Assembly: GCF_008704715.1 (NCBI RefSeq)
Contig: NZ_CP023689.1
Coordinates: forward strand, 6,138,001 to 6,202,000
Source: Streptomyces chartreusis
GTDB taxonomy: Bacteria > Actinomycetota > Actinomycetes > Streptomycetales > Streptomycetaceae
Reading direction: 5' to 3'
Length of the DNA stretch: 64,000 nucleotides
Part shown: one piece after another, positions 8,471 through 16,723 of the stretch
Numbering within the stretch: the stretch's first letter is position 1
Layout of the letters: each line of letters begins with the position of its first letter
Notes under the pieces: model-generated
The model's database searches: none
Told to the model about the DNA's origin: nothing
Seen by the model: only the letters and a program-made list of their open reading frames with translations
Position numbers and translations under genes: made by a program

Positions 8471-9256
8471 ATGGGGCGGGTTCGCGTCGTGCGGCACAGC
8501 GGGCTGCGGCGGCGTGCCGCGCGGCGGCGGGTGCTGTGGAGTGGCGGGGAGGTGCTCGTCACCATGGGCGTCGTGCTTCTGCTGCTGGTCGTCCACCAGA
8601 TGTGGTGGACCAACCGGGAGGCCAGGGCCGGCGCCGAGCGTGAGGTCCGGGCGCTGGAGCGCTCCTGGGACGGCGGGGGAGGCGGGGGTGGCGGGGAGTC
8701 CCTCACGGCCGTCCCGGAGGCGTCGGACCCGCCCGCGTCCGACGGGGCGTCCGGGCGGTCCGCCGGCGGGGCCCGGCGTCCTGCCGCCGGGCCCGCGCCC
8801 GACTGGTCCAAGGCCTACGCCATCCTCACCGTCCCGCGGCTGAACCTCCGCGTCCCCGTCGCCGAGGGCATCAGCAGGAGCGGCGTCCTGAACAAGGGCT
8901 ACGTCGGCCACTACCCCGGCACCCAACAGCCGGGCCAGGCCGGCAACTTCGCCCTCGCCGGGCACCGCAACACCCACGGCGAGCCTTTCCGGTACATCAA
9001 CCGGCTGGAGCCGAAGGACACGGTCCGCGTCGAGACGCGCAGCGCCACGTACACGTACGCCGTCGACCGGACCCTGCGGCAGACGGCCGCCCGCGACGGC
9101 GGCGTGATCCGGCCGATCCCGCGCTCCACGGTCCGGCCGGACCACGGGTACGACGAGCCCGGCTACTACCTCACCCTCACCACCTGCACCCCCGAGTACA
9201 CGTCGAAGTACCGGCTGGTGGTGTGGGGCAAGCTCGTCTCGATGCGGCCGCGTTGA
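8471..9256 (+). CDS. Class E sortase
   Basis: A 261-residue membrane-anchored transpeptidase that links secreted proteins to the cell wall. One membrane segment near residues 28-46 (VLVTMGVVLLLLVVH) is followed by a glycine/proline-rich linker. The sortase domain has the catalytic His in FALAGHRNTHG, the Cys in LTLTTCTPEYTSKY and the Arg four residues later in YRLVVWG. This Cys/Arg context is typical of class E sortases, which recognise LAxTG rather than LPxTG. GGAGG lies 8 bases before the ATG. A protein with a C-terminal LARTG signal is encoded 8 kb downstream (16999-17823) and is a natural substrate candidate. Confidence 0.92.
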   Translation: MGRVRVVRHSGLRRRAARRRVLWSGGEVLVTMGVVLLLLVVHQMWWTNREARAGAEREVRALERSWDGGGGGGGGESLTAVPEASDPPASDGASGRSAGGARRPAAGPAPDWSKAYAILTVPRLNLRVPVAEGISRSGVLNKGYVGHYPGTQQPGQAGNFALAGHRNTHGEPFRYINRLEPKDTVRVETRSATYTYAVDRTLRQTAARDGGVIRPIPRSTVRPDHGYDEPGYYLTLTTCTPEYTSKYRLVVWGKLVSMRPR

Positions 9257-9392
9257 GGCGTGATCTCGATGCGGCTGTGTTGTCGCGTGGTCTCCGTGCG
9301 GCTCCGGGAGGGGTGGTCTCCGTGCGGCTCCGTCGAGGCGATGTCTCCGTGCGGTCGCGTCGAGGCGCCGGCCCGTGTGCTGACCGCCCGCG

Positions 9393-10823
9393 TCAGGCCG
9401 CCCGCTCCCGCAGTGCCACCACGCCCACCGCCGCCAGCAGCGCGAGCCCGGCCGAGACCAGCATCGCGATGTCCGCGCCCCGGGCGAGGCCGCCCGCGGA
9501 GGACGTGGCGAGGGCGATGGTCAGGGCGACGCCGGCGCAGGAGCCGATGTAGCGGAAGGTCTGCTGGGCGCCCGAGCCCATCGCGGCGCGCTGGGGCGGC
9601 ACCGACTCCACCGAGAGCAGGGGCAGCGCGGCGTTGAGCAGGCCGCTGCCCACGCCCGCGATCAGCAGACCGGGCAGCAGCCGGGGCCAGGAGCCCGCGC
9701 CGATCGCGCCGAGCATCGCCAGGGTGCCGCCCGCGTGCAGGACGAAACCGATGGCGAGCTGGATGCGGGGCGACACCCGGCCGCCGAGCCGGCGGGCCTG
9801 GAGGGCCACCGCGAAGGACAGGCCGGACCACAGCAGGAACAGCCATGCCGTGTCCATCGCGGACAGGCCGAGCGTCTGCTGGAGCAGGGCCGGCAGGAAG
9901 CTGAACAGGCCGATCACCGCGAGTCCGGTGAACAGGCCGCCGGCGGAGGACGCGAGGAAGCGGGGGCGGCGCAGCAGGGACAGGTCGATCATCGGGGTCG
10001 CCGTGCGGCGCTCCAGCACGACGAAGAGGCCCAGCAGGACGACGGCGGCCAGGAGCAGCAGGCCCACGGGTGCGCGCAGCCAGCCGTCGCGGCCGAGGGT
10101 CAGGGCGGCGACCAGGGAGACCAGGGCCAGTCCGAAGGTCACGGCGCCGGCGAGGTCGGGGCGGCCGCCGCGCGGGGCCCGCGACTCCGACAGGGCGCGT
10201 GTGGACAGGGCCGCCACGATCAGCGCGGCGGCGGCGAGGACGCCGTAGGCCAGGCGCCAGTTCGGTATGGCGCCGGTGACGACCGGGCCCAGTGCGATGC
10301 CGCCGCTGACGAAGGCGCCCCATACGCCGGTCGCGTGCAGCCGGCCGCGCGGGTCGGGGAAGGCGTGCACGATCAGGCCGAGACTGCTGGCGAGGAGCGC
10401 CGCGCTCGCTCCGCCCTGGGTGATACGGGCCAGCGTGAAGAGCCAGGTGTTCGTCGTGAGCGCGCCCAGGGCGGTGGTGATGCCGAGGGCGAAGGTGCCG
10501 GCGACGAAGATCCGGCGGCGGCCGTAGTCGTCGGCGAGGCTGCCGGCCACCAGCAGCAGGGCGGCGAGGCCGAGCGGGGTGCCGTTGAGGAGCCAGGCCT
10601 GCGCGGAGAGCGGGGTGTGCAGGGCGGCGGCGGTCTGGGGGAGCGTGACCATCGGCGCCGTGTAGGTCATCAGGGCGACAGCGGTGGCGGCGCTGGTCAG
10701 GGCGAGGGTGGCGCGCCGGTTCGGGGCCGGGTCGGCGGCGGCTGCGGACGCGGGGGCGTCCTGGGGTGCGGCCGCCGCCGTGGCGACCGGCTCGGGGAGA
10801 GTTCGTTCATTGAACCTTGGCAT
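9393..10823 (-). CDS. MFS drug-efflux-type transporter (DHA2-like)
   Basis: A 476-residue major facilitator with about 12-14 hydrophobic helices after a ~40-residue Ala/Pro-rich cytoplasmic N-terminus. The loop motif GSLADDYGRRRIFV is the MFS motif A, and ARITQGGASAALLASS matches the second-helix region. It probably exports a small toxic compound by proton antiport. The ATG at 10823 is preferred. It is divergent from an HxlR regulator 70 bases away, and one of the two operator-like palindromes lies inside codons 3-8, so repression could block both initiation and elongation. Confidence 0.87.
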   Translation of the reverse strand: MPRFNERTLPEPVATAAAAPQDAPASAAAADPAPNRRATLALTSAATAVALMTYTAPMVTLPQTAAALHTPLSAQAWLLNGTPLGLAALLLVAGSLADDYGRRRIFVAGTFALGITTALGALTTNTWLFTLARITQGGASAALLASSLGLIVHAFPDPRGRLHATGVWGAFVSGGIALGPVVTGAIPNWRLAYGVLAAAALIVAALSTRALSESRAPRGGRPDLAGAVTFGLALVSLVAALTLGRDGWLRAPVGLLLLAAVVLLGLFVVLERRTATPMIDLSLLRRPRFLASSAGGLFTGLAVIGLFSFLPALLQQTLGLSAMDTAWLFLLWSGLSFAVALQARRLGGRVSPRIQLAIGFVLHAGGTLAMLGAIGAGSWPRLLPGLLIAGVGSGLLNAALPLLSVESVPPQRAAMGSGAQQTFRYIGSCAGVALTIALATSSAGGLARGADIAMLVSAGLALLAAVGVVALRERAA

Positions 10824-10862
10824 GTGGACCACCGTAGCACCTATAGGTTCGTTCATTGAACC
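10800..10862. promoter_or_regulatory. Duplicated palindromic operator between MFS transporter and HxlR regulator
   Basis: Two near-identical 17-base palindromes lie 46 bases apart: 10800-10816 (AGTTCGTTCATTGAACC) and 10846-10862 (GGTTCGTTCATTGAACC). Each is GTTC-N7-GAAC with an inner TTCATTGAA. One is in the start of the MFS gene, the other in the intergenic space 32 bases before the regulator. They are the obvious binding sites for the neighbouring HxlR protein. Confidence 0.8.
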
Positions 10863-10893
10863 AAGAAGGTGAAATGGGTTTACAGTGGACGGC

Positions 10894-11421
10894 ATGGCAT
10901 TGGGCAAGGACTACGCGACACAGCAGTGCTCGATCGCCCGGGCGCTGGAGATCGTCGGCGAGCGCTGGACGCTCCTCGTCATCCGGGACGCCCTCTACGG
11001 CGTGCGCCGCTACAACGACTTCCTCGTCCACCTCGGCATCCCGCGCGCGGTCCTGGCCGCCCGCCTCCAGACGCTCACCACCGAGGGGATCCTCGAGAAG
11101 CGCCGGTACCAGCAGTCGCCGCCGCGCGACGAGTACGTCATCACCGAGCGCGGCATCGCCCTGTGGCCCACCCTGCGCTCGCTCGGCCTGTGGGGGCGCG
11201 AGCACCTCGACGAGGCCCGGCTGCGCTACTTCCTGCACGCGCAGTGCGGCACGGAACTCGGGCCGTACGGCGAGTGCCCGGCCTGCGCAACCGTCGTACC
11301 CGTCGCGGACGTCCTCATGACGCCGGGACCCGCACTCGATCCGGACCCGGCGGATCCGGTCAGCCGGGCGCTGCTGAAGCCCAGGCGGCTGTTGCAGCCC
11401 ATCGAAGCCGACCCGGCGTGA
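10894..11421 (+). CDS. HxlR-family winged-helix transcriptional regulator
   Basis: A 175-residue regulator. The N-terminal ~105 residues are the HxlR winged helix (CSIARALEIVGERWTLLVIR, YNDFLVHLGIPRAVLAARL, GILEKRRYQQSPPRDEYVIT). The C-terminal part carries the four-cysteine pattern C-x9-CPAC (AQCGTELGPYGECPAC), seen in HxlR relatives and possibly metal- or thiol-sensing. It probably represses the divergent MFS pump and itself through the two palindromes at 10800-10862. I chose ATG 10894 (MALGKDYATQQ, the usual family start); GTG 10885 is in frame three codons earlier. Confidence 0.9.
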   Translation: MALGKDYATQQCSIARALEIVGERWTLLVIRDALYGVRRYNDFLVHLGIPRAVLAARLQTLTTEGILEKRRYQQSPPRDEYVITERGIALWPTLRSLGLWGREHLDEARLRYFLHAQCGTELGPYGECPACATVVPVADVLMTPGPALDPDPADPVSRALLKPRRLLQPIEADPA

Positions 11422-11452
11422 GGGATCGGCGAGCCGGGTCTGCGTGAGGATC

Positions 11453-11468
11453 CTGTATAACGAAACAG
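11453..11468. promoter_or_regulatory. Operator-like inverted repeat upstream of DUF6412 gene
   Basis: CTGTATAACGAAACAG, with CTGT/ACAG arms, lies 66 bases before the small membrane-protein gene. A very similar element (CTGTATATCACGAACAG) occurs at 18684-18700 in the phosphonate cluster. Which regulator binds is unknown. Confidence 0.4.
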
Positions 11469-11533
11469 ACGAACGTCAGGACGAGCGACACCGCGGCCAC
11501 GCCGCGCAGGGACACGAGGGGGAGGTGCCGCCG

Positions 11534-11845
11534 ATGATCAGCCGACTGGCCAATCTGCGTCCCGCCGCCGCACTCGTGCTGCTCTTCCTTGAGATCGCGC
11601 TGCTGGACACCGGCAGCCTCTCCGCGACCGTCGCGCTCGCCGCGACCGCCGCCGCCGGCTCCGCGTTCGCCGTCTGCTCCCTGCTCGCCTCGCGCGCCGC
11701 GCCCGCCGTGGCACCGACGCGGGTGCGTACGGCCATCCGCGACCGGGCCCGCCGTACGGCCTTCCTCCCGCAACGCGACCCCGACGCCTCGGGCCGGCCA
11801 CGGCCCAGGGCACCCGGGCGCGCCCTCCCGGCGACCGCCGCGTAG
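11534..11845 (+). CDS. Small membrane protein (DUF6412-like)
   Basis: A 103-residue protein with two closely spaced hydrophobic segments (about 10-25 and 30-55, AAALVLLFLEIALLD and VALAATAAAGSAFAVCSLL). A basic, proline-rich cytoplasmic tail of about 45 residues follows. GGAGGT lies 7 bases before the ATG. It directly precedes the YidC-like gene in the same direction; this pairing recurs in Streptomyces as I remember it, suggesting a joint role at the membrane. No enzymatic motif is visible. Confidence 0.8.
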   Translation: MISRLANLRPAAALVLLFLEIALLDTGSLSATVALAATAAAGSAFAVCSLLASRAAPAVAPTRVRTAIRDRARRTAFLPQRDPDASGRPRPRAPGRALPATAA

Positions 11846-11962
11846 GGCACGCACCTCAGATCGCACACCTCTGCCGTGTGACCCCGCGCGGGTCGTCATG
11901 CCGCCATGCCGTTTCCCGGCATCTCTCCATCCGGCACGACGAGACCCCCGGAGGGCTCATCC

Positions 11963-12676
11963 ATGTCTGTTTTCGCCGACCTTGTTCAGCGGCTCGCCGA
12001 TCTGCTCGACCCGCTGTTCGGCGCCGGTGCGGCCGCCGCCGCGATCATCCTGTTCACCGCGCTCGTACGACTGCTCGTCCATCCGCTGTCCCGGGCCGCC
12101 GCACGCGGGCAGAAGGCGCGGGCCGAGTTGCAGCCGAAGATCGCCGAGCTGCGCAAGAAGCACGCCAAGAGCCCCGAGAAGCTCCAGCAGGCCGTGATGG
12201 AACTGCACGCCGAGGAGAAGGTGTCGCCGCTGGCGGGATGCCTGCCCGGACTGTTCCAGCTGCCCGCCTTCTTCGTCCTCTACCACCTGTTCTCGAACAC
12301 GACGATCGGCGGCCGGGCCAACGAACTGCTCTCGCACCAGCTCTTCGCCGCGCCCCTCGGCGACCGGTGGGCCGACGCGCTCGGCAGTGGCGGGGCGTTC
12401 GGCGGCGCGGGGCTGGTCTACGCCGGGCTGTTCGTGATCGTCGCCTGCGTCGCCGCGTTCAACTTCCGCCGTACGAAGCGGATGATGGCCGCCAATCCGG
12501 CGGTGCCGGTCGCCGACGGCCAGCCGCTCGCCGGGATGGGGGCCGTCACCAAGGTCATGCCGTTCATGTCCTTCTTCACCCTGGTCACCGTGGCGGTCGT
12601 GCCGCTGGCCGCCGCCCTGTACGTGGTGACCAGCACGACCTGGAGCGCGGTCGAGCGGGCCGCGCTCTACCGATAG
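11963..12676 (+). CDS. YidC/Oxa1-family membrane protein insertase paralogue
   Basis: A 237-residue polytopic protein of the Oxa1/YidC superfamily, which inserts proteins into the cytoplasmic membrane. The first helix ends with an arginine (FTALVRLLVHPLSR) equivalent to the groove arginine of YidC. A cytoplasmic hairpin follows (QPKIAELRKKHAKSPEKLQQ), then CLPGLFQLPAFFVLYHLF and further helices. It is shorter than the housekeeping yidC beside the replication origin and lacks a long C-terminal tail, so it is a second copy. GGAGGG is 8 bases before the ATG. It lies 117 bases after the DUF6412-like gene, with which it likely forms an operon. Confidence 0.9.
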   Translation: MSVFADLVQRLADLLDPLFGAGAAAAAIILFTALVRLLVHPLSRAAARGQKARAELQPKIAELRKKHAKSPEKLQQAVMELHAEEKVSPLAGCLPGLFQLPAFFVLYHLFSNTTIGGRANELLSHQLFAAPLGDRWADALGSGGAFGGAGLVYAGLFVIVACVAAFNFRRTKRMMAANPAVPVADGQPLAGMGAVTKVMPFMSFFTLVTVAVVPLAAALYVVTSTTWSAVERAALYR

Positions 12677-12715
12677 CCGGGCGGCCTACGGTCCAGTACG
12701 TGAACCGGGTATTGC

Positions 12716-12753
12716 GGACTGGCCGTGGACCTTGGAGGATCGACCAGTCCTCC
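12716..12753. promoter_or_regulatory. Nested inverted repeats upstream of the FAH-family gene
   Basis: Two alternative stems share one arm region: GGACTGG (12716-12722) pairs with CCAGTCC (12744-12750), and GGAGGA (12734-12739) pairs with TCCTCC (12748-12753). The second stem is a GntR-like 20-base palindrome. The arrangement could be an operator or a switchable 5' leader, 51 bases before the ATG. Confidence 0.4.
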
Positions 12754-12803
12754 GATGGCTGCACACATCGGCGGGCGCCCCGCGATCGAGGGAGATTGTG
12801 ATC

Positions 12804-13661
12804 ATGAAGCTGCTGCGAGTCGGTACGGCGGGAGCGGAGCGGCCCGCGCTGCTCGACGCCGAGGGGACCCTGCGGGACCTGTCGGGCGTCGTGCCGGACA
12901 TCGACGGGCCCCTGCTCGCCGACGACGCCGCGCTCGGCCGGATCCGGGCCGCCGCGGACGCCGGCGAGCTGCCCGCGCTGGACGCGACCGGCCTGCGTGT
13001 CGGGCCGCCGCTCGCCCGCATCGGCAAGGTCGTGTGCATCGGGCTGAACTACCACGACCACGCCCGCGAGACCGGTGCCCAGCCGCCCGCCGAGCCGGTC
13101 GTCTTCTTCAAGGCCGCGGACACGGTCGTCGGCCCGTACGACACCGTGCTGGTGCCCCGCCGGTCCACGAAGACCGACTGGGAGGTCGAACTAGCGGTCG
13201 TCATCGGACGTACGGCCCGTTACGTGGAGTCGGCCGAGGAGGCGCTCGCGCATGTCGCCGGGTACGCGGTGGCGCACGACGTGTCCGAGCGGGAGTTCCA
13301 GATCGAGCGGGGCGGGACCTGGGACAAGGGCAAGAACTGCGAGACGTTCAACCCGCTGGGCCCCTGGCTGGTGACGGCGGACGAGGTGCCGGACCCGCAG
13401 AACCTCGCCCTGCGACTGTGGGTCAACGGCGAACTCAAGCAGGACGGCACCACGGCCGAGCAGATCTTCCCGGTGGCCGAGGTCGTGCGGTACGTCAGCC
13501 AGTTCATGACGCTGTATCCCGGCGACGTCATCAACACGGGCACGCCGGCGGGCGTGGCCATGGGCCACCCCGAGCCGAAGCCGTATCTGCGGGCCGGGGA
13601 CGTGGTGGAGCTGGAGATCGAGGGGCTCGGCCGTCAGCGGCAGGAGTTCAAGGACGCGTAG
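12804..13661 (+). CDS. Fumarylacetoacetate hydrolase family protein
   Basis: A 285-residue FAH-fold enzyme. The C-terminal catalytic domain begins at about residue 72 (VVCIGLNYHDHARETG). It includes the metal ligands in DWEVELAVVIG and the following GYAVAHDVSEREFQ, plus the substrate loop DKGKNCETFNPLGPWLV. The family cleaves or hydrolyses C-C bonds of oxo-acids in catabolism; members include acylpyruvases, ureidoglycolate lyase and 2,4-diketo-3-deoxy-sugar-acid hydrolases. The exact substrate cannot be told from sequence. GGGAG lies 9 bases before the ATG. It converges with the heme-degrading-domain gene across a double hairpin. Confidence 0.88.
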   Translation: MKLLRVGTAGAERPALLDAEGTLRDLSGVVPDIDGPLLADDAALGRIRAAADAGELPALDATGLRVGPPLARIGKVVCIGLNYHDHARETGAQPPAEPVVFFKAADTVVGPYDTVLVPRRSTKTDWEVELAVVIGRTARYVESAEEALAHVAGYAVAHDVSEREFQIERGGTWDKGKNCETFNPLGPWLVTADEVPDPQNLALRLWVNGELKQDGTTAEQIFPVAEVVRYVSQFMTLYPGDVINTGTPAGVAMGHPEPKPYLRAGDVVELEIEGLGRQRQEFKDA

Positions 13662-13680
13662 GCGCTCCGCAGGGAGAGCA

Positions 13681-13770
13681 GGGGAACTGCGGGTCGTCGG
13701 TCGGCCGCAGGCCGTCCGTGGTTGATCGCGCAGTTCCCCGCGCCCCTGAAAAGCAGAAAAACAGGGGGCG
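13681..13770. terminator. Bidirectional terminator with copy 1 of the 20-bp Streptomyces repeat
   Basis: Between two convergent genes, GGGGAACTGCG (13681-13691) pairs with CGCAGTTCCCC (13729-13739). A second stem, CGCCCCTG (13741-13748) with CAGGGGGCG (13762-13770), follows directly. The right arm of the first stem and left arm of the second together are the 20-base repeat GCGCAGTTCCCCGCGCCCCT (13728-13747). Confidence 0.7.
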
Positions 13771-13776
13771 TTGCCC

Positions 13777-14295
13777 TTACTGCTTGTTCAGGAACTGCTC
13801 CAGCGCCTCCGTCACCATCCGGTGGTCCTCCAGCTGGGGCAGGCCGCTCACCGTCACCGAGCCGATGACGCCCGCGCCCTCGACGTTGATGGGGAACGAG
13901 CCGCCGTGCGCCGCGTAGGTGTCGGCGTCCAGGCGGGAGGAGTCCTCGAAGGTCGTGCCCTTGGCGCGGAAGCGGGCGCCGACGATGTAGGAGGCGGAGC
14001 CGTAGCGCTCCACCACGCGGCGCTTGCGGGCGATCCAGGCGTCGTTGTCCGGGGTGGAGCCGGGCAGGGCCGCGTGGAACAGCTGCTGGCCGGACCGGTG
14101 GATGTCGATCGCGACCGGGGCCTGGCGTTCGCGGGCCATCTCGACCAGCAGGCAGCCCAGCGCCCAGGCGTCGTCGTGGGTGAACCGGGGGAAGACCAGA
14201 CGCCGTTCCTGCGCCTCCAGCTCCGCCAGCGGCGGGGTGAGTTCCGGGTGGAACTTCGGGGTGATCTCCGAACCGTGTGCCTTGCCGGGTGTCAC
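13777..14295 (-). CDS. Heme-degrading-domain protein (UPF0303/GlcG-HbpS-like)
   Basis: A 172-residue cytoplasmic protein resembling the UPF0303 branch of the HbpS/GlcG (DUF336) fold: RRLVFPRFTHDDAWALGCLL near the N-terminus, IDIHRSGQQLFHAALPG in the middle, then AHGGSFPINVEGAGVIGSVT and a terminal QLEDHRMVTEALEQFL. Relatives bind heme or other small ligands. It begins with a GTG overlapping the stop of the Gfo/Idh gene (GTGA), so the two are translationally coupled and probably handle the same compound. No better start is visible. Confidence 0.82.
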   Translation of the reverse strand: MTPGKAHGSEITPKFHPELTPPLAELEAQERRLVFPRFTHDDAWALGCLLVEMARERQAPVAIDIHRSGQQLFHAALPGSTPDNDAWIARKRRVVERYGSASYIVGARFRAKGTTFEDSSRLDADTYAAHGGSFPINVEGAGVIGSVTVSGLPQLEDHRMVTEALEQFLNKQ

Positions 14296-15383
14296 AGCGT
14301 CACCGCCACTCCGTCGAGCGCCGAACGGCGCGCAGCCTCCAGTACGTCGAGCGTGGCGGCCGCCTCCAGGGCGGTCACCGGGTTCGGGGCGCCGTCGAGC
14401 AGGGCCTTCGCCACGGCCGCATAGTAGGCGGGGTAGTCGCCCGGCAGGGTCGCCTCCGCGCGGCCGCCGCCCGTCACCGGGGACTCCCCGGCACCCACGT
14501 GGCCCCACATCGACTCGGGCTCCACGCCCCAGTCCGCGCCGGCGCCGGGCCGCAGCCCGTCGCGCAGCGCCGCCTCCTGCGGGTCCAGGCCGTACTTGAC
14601 GTAACCCGCCTTCGAGCCCAGCACCCGGAAGCGGGGGCCGAGTTGAGCGGTGGTCGCGGAGACGTACAGGTGGGAGCGGACGCCGTTCGCGTGCGTGAGC
14701 GCGAGGAACGTGTCGTCGTCGGCCGCGGCGCCGGCCCGGCGGACGACCGCCTCGGCGTACACCTGCGTGACGGGGCCGAACAGCACCAGCGCCTGGTCGA
14801 CGACATGGCTGCCGAGGTCGTACAGCAGACCTCCGATCTCTGCCGGGTCGCCGGACTCACGCCAGCCGCCCTTCGGCTGCGGGCGCCAGCGCTCGAAGCG
14901 GGACTCGAAGCGCCATACGTCGCCCAGCTCGCCCTCGGCCAGGAGGTGGCGCAGCGTCAGGAAGTCGTTGTCCCAGCGGCGGTTCTGGAACACGGAGAGC
15001 AGCAGACCGCGCTCCTCGGCCAGCGCCGCCAGCTCGCGCGCCTCGGCCGCCGTGCCGGCGATCGGCTTGTCGACGACGACCGGGAGGCCCGCCTCCAGAG
15101 CGGCCTTCGCGAGCGGGACGTGCGTCTTGTTGGGGGACGCGATGACGAGCAGGTCGAGGTCGCCGGCGCGGGCCAGCAGCTCGTCGGGCGTGGCGGCGAC
15201 GCGTACGTCCGGGTGCTCGGTGCGGGCCTGCTTCTGCCGCTCGGGGTTCGAGGTGACCACGGTGTCCAGGGCGAGGCCCTCGGTGGTGGCGATCAGCGGG
15301 GCGTGGAAGACGGAGCCTGCCAGGCCGTAGCCGATCAGGCCCACGCGCAGGGGAGTAGCGGTCGTGCCGGGAGTGCCAGTCAT
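14292..15383 (-). CDS. Gfo/Idh/MocA-family NAD(P)-dependent oxidoreductase
   Basis: A 363-residue dehydrogenase. The N-terminal Rossmann domain has LRVGLIGYGLAGSVFHAPLI and the family lysine in the sequence VVVDKPIAGTA (EKP-type motif, here DKP). The C-terminal alpha/beta domain carries GGLLYDLGSHVVDQALVLFG, whose Asp/His pair is typical of the active site. Substrates are usually sugars, inositols or related polyols. The ATG at 15383 lies just downstream of the 25-base palindrome at 15391-15415, so the divergent ROK repressor very likely controls it. The downstream UPF0303-like gene overlaps by four bases. Confidence 0.9.
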   Translation of the reverse strand: MTGTPGTTATPLRVGLIGYGLAGSVFHAPLIATTEGLALDTVVTSNPERQKQARTEHPDVRVAATPDELLARAGDLDLLVIASPNKTHVPLAKAALEAGLPVVVDKPIAGTAAEARELAALAEERGLLLSVFQNRRWDNDFLTLRHLLAEGELGDVWRFESRFERWRPQPKGGWRESGDPAEIGGLLYDLGSHVVDQALVLFGPVTQVYAEAVVRRAGAAADDDTFLALTHANGVRSHLYVSATTAQLGPRFRVLGSKAGYVKYGLDPQEAALRDGLRPGAGADWGVEPESMWGHVGAGESPVTGGGRAEATLPGDYPAYYAAVAKALLDGAPNPVTALEAAATLDVLEAARRSALDGVAVTL

Positions 15384-15390
15384 GCGGACT

Positions 15391-15415
15391 ACTTTCGCAA
15401 CGCTGTTGCCAAAGT
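15391..15415. promoter_or_regulatory. 25-bp palindromic operator for the ROK repressor
   Basis: Perfect arms ACTTT and GCAAC on the left mirror GTTGC and AAAGT on the right around a central GCT, with single unpaired C bases between them. The site lies between the divergent Gfo/Idh and ROK genes, 8 bases before the former's ATG. This is the classic layout for autoregulated ROK repression relieved by a sugar. Confidence 0.82.
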
Positions 15416-15439
15416 GCAAGCGCAGGGGAGAATGGGCGC

Positions 15440-16723
15440 GTGATGGGTGGCGTGAGCAGGACGAACGACGGGGTCGGCGGAGGCGGAGCCGGTGGCACCG
15501 GTCTTGGAGCGGCGGGCGGCGGCTCGGGGGCCGGGGGCGTCGGTGGCGGTGCGGTCGGCGGTGGCTCGGGCGGTGGCGTGAATCTGGGGGCCCTGCGCAG
15601 TCACAACGCCGCGCTCGTGCTCGACCTGCTGCGCACCGCCGGGCCCGACGGGATCAGCCGGCTCGAACTCGCCGAGCGCACCGGGCTCACCCCGCAGGCG
15701 GTCAGCAAGATCACCGCCCGGCTGCGTGAGGACGGGCTCGTGGCGGAGGCCGGGCGGCGGGCCTCGACCGGGGGCAAGCCGCGCACGGTACTGCGGCTGG
15801 TGCCGGAGGCCGGTCACGCGGTGGGCGTCCATCTGGACCGGGACGAGCTGACGGCCGTGCTCTGCGATCTGACCGGTGCGGTGGTGGCGCGGCGGAGTGC
15901 CGCGCTGGATCTCGGTGCCGGTGCGGAGACGGTCGTCGAGCGGGCTGTACGGGAGGTCCGGGAGCTGGTGGGGGAGGGCGGGCGGTCGGATGCGGGTGGC
16001 AGGGGGCCGGCCGCGCAGTTCCCCGCGCCCCCAGTGGGTTCCGGTGACCGTGGGCCCCGAGTGCTCGGCGTCGGCGTCGCGCTGCCCGGTCCGCTGGACC
16101 ATCGGCGCGGTGTGCTGCACCGCGTCACCGGGTTCCCGCAGTGGAACGGCTTCCCGCTGCGGGACGTGCTCGCGCGGCGCCTCTCGCTGCCGGTCGTCGT
16201 CGACAAGGACACCAACGCCGCCGCGCTCGGCCTCGCCGTCGGGGGCGACGCGGGCGCCCTCGCCTCCTTCGCGTACCTGCACTTCGGGGCGGGTCTGGGC
16301 GGCGGGCTCGTGATCGGGGGAGCGGTGCACCGGGGCGCCCGTACGGGAGCCGGGGAGTTCGGGCACCAGGTCGTCCAGCTGGACGGACCGCCCTGCGGAT
16401 GCGGCAATCGCGGTTGCGTGGAGGCGCTGTGCCTGGCGGCCGTCGCGCGGGGCGACGCGGCGGAGGCGGCACGCGTACTCGGCACCGCGGCCGGCAACCT
16501 GGTCGCCCTCCTCGACGTCGACCTCGTCCTGCTGGGCGGCCGCACGGTCGCCGCCGCGCCGGAGACCTTCGTACGGGGCGTCGCAGCCGTCCTCGACGAA
16601 CGCGCCGGGCGCGCGGGCGAGGACCCGGTACCGGTACGCATCGCCCCCGGCGAGGGCGGCGGGGTCGCCGAGGGCGCCGCCCAACTGCTGCTGGCACCGC
16701 TGTTCGGACGGGCGGAGGGCTGA
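15440..16723 (+). CDS. ROK-family transcriptional repressor
   Basis: A 427-residue regulator. After a glycine-rich N-terminus (residues 5-45) comes a winged helix (LRSHNAALVLDLLR, SRLELAERTGLTPQAVSKIT). A ROK/ASKHA sugar-binding domain follows, with VVVDKDTNAAALG, HFGAGLGGGLVIGGAVHRG and the zinc motif CGCGNRGCVEALC. Around residues 191-200 the ROK fold is interrupted by a stretch (PAAQFPAPP) encoded by a copy of the 20-base repeat usually found between genes. Starts at 15440 (GTG) and 15443 (ATG) are both possible behind GGGGAG. It presumably represses the divergent oxidoreductase operon. Confidence 0.9.
   Translation: MMGGVSRTNDGVGGGGAGGTGLGAAGGGSGAGGVGGGAVGGGSGGGVNLGALRSHNAALVLDLLRTAGPDGISRLELAERTGLTPQAVSKITARLREDGLVAEAGRRASTGGKPRTVLRLVPEAGHAVGVHLDRDELTAVLCDLTGAVVARRSAALDLGAGAETVVERAVREVRELVGEGGRSDAGGRGPAAQFPAPPVGSGDRGPRVLGVGVALPGPLDHRRGVLHRVTGFPQWNGFPLRDVLARRLSLPVVVDKDTNAAALGLAVGGDAGALASFAYLHFGAGLGGGLVIGGAVHRGARTGAGEFGHQVVQLDGPPCGCGNRGCVEALCLAAVARGDAAEAARVLGTAAGNLVALLDVDLVLLGGRTVAAAPETFVRGVAAVLDERAGRAGEDPVPVRIAPGEGGGVAEGAAQLLLAPLFGRAEG
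16013..16032 (+). repeat. 20-bp Streptomyces repeat inside the ROK coding sequence (copy 2)
   Basis: The element matches GCGCAGTTCCCCGCGCCCCT except for the last base (C). It is translated in frame and adds a Pro/Ala-rich insertion to the regulator. Confidence 0.8.
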
